NCBI GenBank assembly: GCA_022041995.1
Contig: CP074381.1
Coordinates: 2,728,001 to 2,792,000, forward strand
DNA length: 64,000 bases
Direction: 5' to 3'
Source: Cupriavidus necator
Lineage (GTDB): Bacteria; Pseudomonadota; Gammaproteobacteria; Burkholderiales; Burkholderiaceae
Shown piece by piece: positions 63,090-64,000 of the stretch (within the stretch, counting starts at the first letter, position 1; each line of letters begins with the position of its first letter). The position numbers and the translations under genes are program-made. The notes under the pieces are model-generated. The model ran no database searches and had not been told where the DNA came from. It saw only the letters and a list, made by a program, of their open reading frames with translations.

Positions 63090-64000
63090 TTGGTTCCCTC
63101 ATTCTTTGCCAGTCGCAGCAGCAGCAGCTTGGACAGCGCCAGCACCACAAAGGTAATGAAGAACAGGATCAGGCCCAGTTCCATCAGCGCGGCGGTGTGC
63201 AGGCCGGCGCCGGCTTCGGCAAACTCGTTGGCGAGCGCCGAGGTGATGCTGTTGCCCGGCGAGAACAGCGAGGCGCTGTCCAGCAGGTTGGTGTTGCCGA
63301 TCACGAAGGTCACGGCCATGGTCTCGCCCAGTGCGCGGCCTAGGCCCAGCATCACGCCGCCGATGACACCAGCGCGGGTGTAGGGCAGCACCACGTTCCA
63401 CATCACTTCCCAGGTGGTGCAGCCCACGCCGTAGGCGGATTCCTTGAGCAGCACCGGGGTGACTTCAAACACGTCGCGCATCACCGATGCAATGTAGGGG
63501 ATGATCATGATCGCCAGGATCACGCCCGCGCACAGCAGGCCGATGCCCAGCGGCGCGCCCTGGAACAGCTTGCCGATCACCGGCAGCTGGCCCACCGTGG
63601 CGGCCAGGGGCTTCTGGAAATACTCGCCGAAGATCGGCGCGAACACGAGCAGGCCCCACATGCCGTAGACAATCGACGGCACTGCGGCCAGCAGTTCGAT
63701 GGCGGTGCCCAGCGGGCGGCGCAGCCAGGCCGGCGACAGCTCGGTCAGGAACAGCGCGATGCCGAAGCTCACCGGCACGGCGATGATCAGCGCGATCAGC
63801 GAGGTCACGATGGTGCCGTAGATGGGCACCAGCGCGCCATAGACATCGGCGGGAGGATCCCACTCCGCGGTCCACAGGAAGCGCGCGCCGAAAGTCTGGA
63901 TCGACGGCCAGGCACTGATTGCGAGCGAGACGATAATGCCGCCCAGCAGCAGCAGCGTCACGATCGCGGCGCCCCGCGTCAGGCCGCCGAACAGGATGTC
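63086..64000 (-). CDS. pstC: Phosphate ABC transporter permease PstC (partial, N-terminus off the window)
   Basis: Partner permease of PstA. 305 codons are in frame to the right edge, beginning within [20 protein letters not shown]. They include [20 protein letters not shown], the loop [20 protein letters not shown] and [18 protein letters not shown]. Only the first few residues of the protein should be missing. pstS is expected further upstream, outside the window. Confidence 0.95.
   Translation of the reverse strand, partial: DILFGGLTRGAAIVTLLLLGGIIVSLAISAWPSIQTFGARFLWTAEWDPPADVYGALVPIYGTIVTSLIALIIAVPVSFGIALFLTELSPAWLRRPLGTAIELLAAVPSIVYGMWGLLVFAPIFGEYFQKPLAATVGQLPVIGKLFQGAPLGIGLLCAGVILAIMIIPYIASVMRDVFEVTPVLLKESAYGVGCTTWEVMWNVVLPYTRAGVIGGVMLGLGRALGETMAVTFVIGNTNLLDSASLFSPGNSITSALANEFAEAGAGLHTAALMELGLILFFITFVVLALSKLLLLRLAKNEGTK

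Overview
The window is GC-rich (third codon positions mostly G or C), gene-dense bacterial chromosome. Gene content and order point to Burkholderiaceae, most likely Cupriavidus or a close relative of Ralstonia. Indicators are the dnaX-ybaB-recR block, a trxA-rho-rpmE2 block, Bug-type tricarboxylate receptors, a B12-dependent ribonucleotide reductase, a second infA, and divergent ppx/ppk beside phoR-phoB-phoU-pst. This assignment rests on recognition of gene families, not on a search. No phage, insertion sequence, integron or CRISPR array was seen.

Layout. 1-7052 (all minus): a LysR regulator, a family III CoA-transferase, an HMG-CoA-lyase-like enzyme, a Bug receptor and an SsuA/NMT1-type ABC transporter cut by the left edge; probably uptake and cleavage of a small branched (di)carboxylate. 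7129-10501 (minus): recR, ybaB, dnaX. 10621-13366: nrdJ (minus) and the 4.5S RNA gene (plus). 13533-20035 (minus): an AddAB-like helicase/nuclease pair. 20889-24134 (plus): trxA, rho, mtfA, rpmE2, followed by a GT-C glycosyltransferase and a MATE exporter. 27719-28683 (minus): two tandem copies of an Ala-Glu-Asp tRNA operon. 28958-38450: gltX, a patatin-like lipoprotein, an NlpC/P60 hydrolase and the yejABEF peptide importer. 38663-41379: fabI, an internally deleted MFS gene, two tiny overlapping genes, a DUF1488 gene and an EF-hand protein. 41653-46973 (minus): a compact operon of an AI-2E-type protein, a tripartite efflux system and a two-helix K+ channel. 47219-52504: a second patatin lipoprotein, tRNA-Arg, a diguanylate cyclase, tRNA-Pro, two membrane proteins and infA. 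52750-64000: a phosphate-homeostasis block (sixA-like, olsB-like, ppx, ppk, phoR, phoB, phoU, pstB, pstA, pstC).

Two results stand out. First, the olsB-like gene (ornithine-lipid synthesis) is preceded by four GTCAY cores at exact 11-base spacing and a -10-like hexamer 10 bases later. That is the layout of two tandem PhoB boxes, so phosphate-controlled lipid remodelling is encoded beside the phosphate regulators. The ppx-ppk gap carries related TGTCAT half-sites facing both ways. Second, ten otherwise normal genes are interrupted by a total of twelve frameshifts, and every one is repaired by adding one base, mostly within short G or C runs. Several hit housekeeping genes (dnaX, rpmE2, nrdJ), so uncorrected sequencing deletions are more likely than real gene decay. 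The MFS gene at 39550-40030 differs: it lacks roughly 270 internal codons and looks like a genuine deletion.
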